Assembly: GCA_009664345.1 (NCBI GenBank)
Contig: CP043547.1
Location: 1,488,001-1,552,000, forward strand
Reading direction: 5' to 3'
Length of the DNA stretch: 64,000 bases
Source: Planctomycetales bacterium 10988
GTDB lineage: Bacteria > Planctomycetota > Planctomycetia > Pirellulales > Pb10988
The notes under the pieces were generated by a model. That model saw nothing but the letters and a program-made list of their open reading frames with translations. It was not told the DNA's origin and did no database searches. The stretch's first letter is position 1, and each line of letters opens with the position of its first letter. Positions 63,798-64,000 of the stretch are shown here, in pieces. The translations under genes were made by a program, and so were the position numbers.

Positions 63798-64000
63798 ACG
63801 AAGAAAAAAAGCTGGGAGAAATTAATTTAGAAGCTCTGACAAAACCAATCTGAATTAATCGAATACACTCGAAGAAGAGCAAATTGATCATTGAAGATCA
63901 TATAGTCAGAGCAACTAAGAAACCCTTATTTTACTCGGGCAGAGGCAAACTGACAACGCTTGCAGATTTTGTAAGGAGTCGAAAGGGAAAGAAAAAGAGC

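Noticed and set aside
1-64000. CRISPR array, insertion sequences, integrase, tRNA
   Set aside because: No direct-repeat array, no transposase or integrase motif, and no cloverleaf with a T-arm sequence was found.

Overview
The window reads as a chromosomal segment of a planctomycete of moderate GC. The basis is the mix of gene types: a lipoprotein of a kind I know from this phylum, an esterase fused to EF-hands, a ThuA-domain protein, CsrA, a three-gene succinate dehydrogenase, a large AsmA-like protein and several very large surface proteins. Genus cannot be fixed by eye. No rRNA, tRNA, CRISPR array, insertion sequence or phage gene was seen.

Layout. 1-2421: AsmA-like protein running off the left edge (minus). 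2711-4918: radical SAM enzyme of the archaeal tetraether-synthase (Tes/MJ0619) type followed by an Lgt-like membrane transferase (plus). 4931-9395: MFS transporter and a TPR-CHAT protein split by an apparent one-base frameshift (minus). 10052-13065: small lipoprotein, metallo-beta-lactamase-fold hydrolase, MarR regulator with a palindrome at its start, and an esterase with EF-hands (plus). 13154-30054: a 13-gene, same-strand exopolysaccharide/acyl-transfer cluster (three retaining-type glycosyltransferases, a GT2, AlgD-like sugar dehydrogenase, O-antigen-ligase-like protein, heparinase/alginate-lyase-like protein, NodB deacetylase, GNAT, ACP, LarA-like protein, acyl-CoA ligase, FemAB). 30296-31477: M20 peptidase. 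31947-35946: sdhCAB. 36048-42289: two divergent outer-surface proteins, one with inverse-autotransporter architecture. 42382-47746: TPR lipoprotein, Tat-exported endonuclease/phosphatase-fold protein, ChaN-like protein, CsrA, ThuA-domain protein. 47803-52720: four-PAS protein, MoeA, AspS. 53294-55029: acyltransferase and a small protein. 55175-59180: a three-gene phosphorelay headed by a histidine kinase with an ethylene-receptor-type membrane domain. 60043-63797: HtrA-like protease and a paired M16 peptidase.

Three things stand out. First, the polysaccharide cluster is studded, between genes and inside them, with about twenty copies of a 14-bp element, A5-N-Y-R-N-T5, almost always with a pyrimidine-purine centre; I saw only one comparable copy elsewhere in the window. 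This looks like an undescribed DNA (or RNA) recognition system tied to one gene cluster. Second, the kinase at 57189-59180 keeps the Asp, Tyr, Cys and His that bind copper and ethylene in plant ETR1, at the same mutual spacing. Third, the Tes-like radical SAM gene lies directly upstream of a non-canonical Lgt-family gene, which suggests a small lipid-modifying operon.

All domain assignments are from motif reading without database search.
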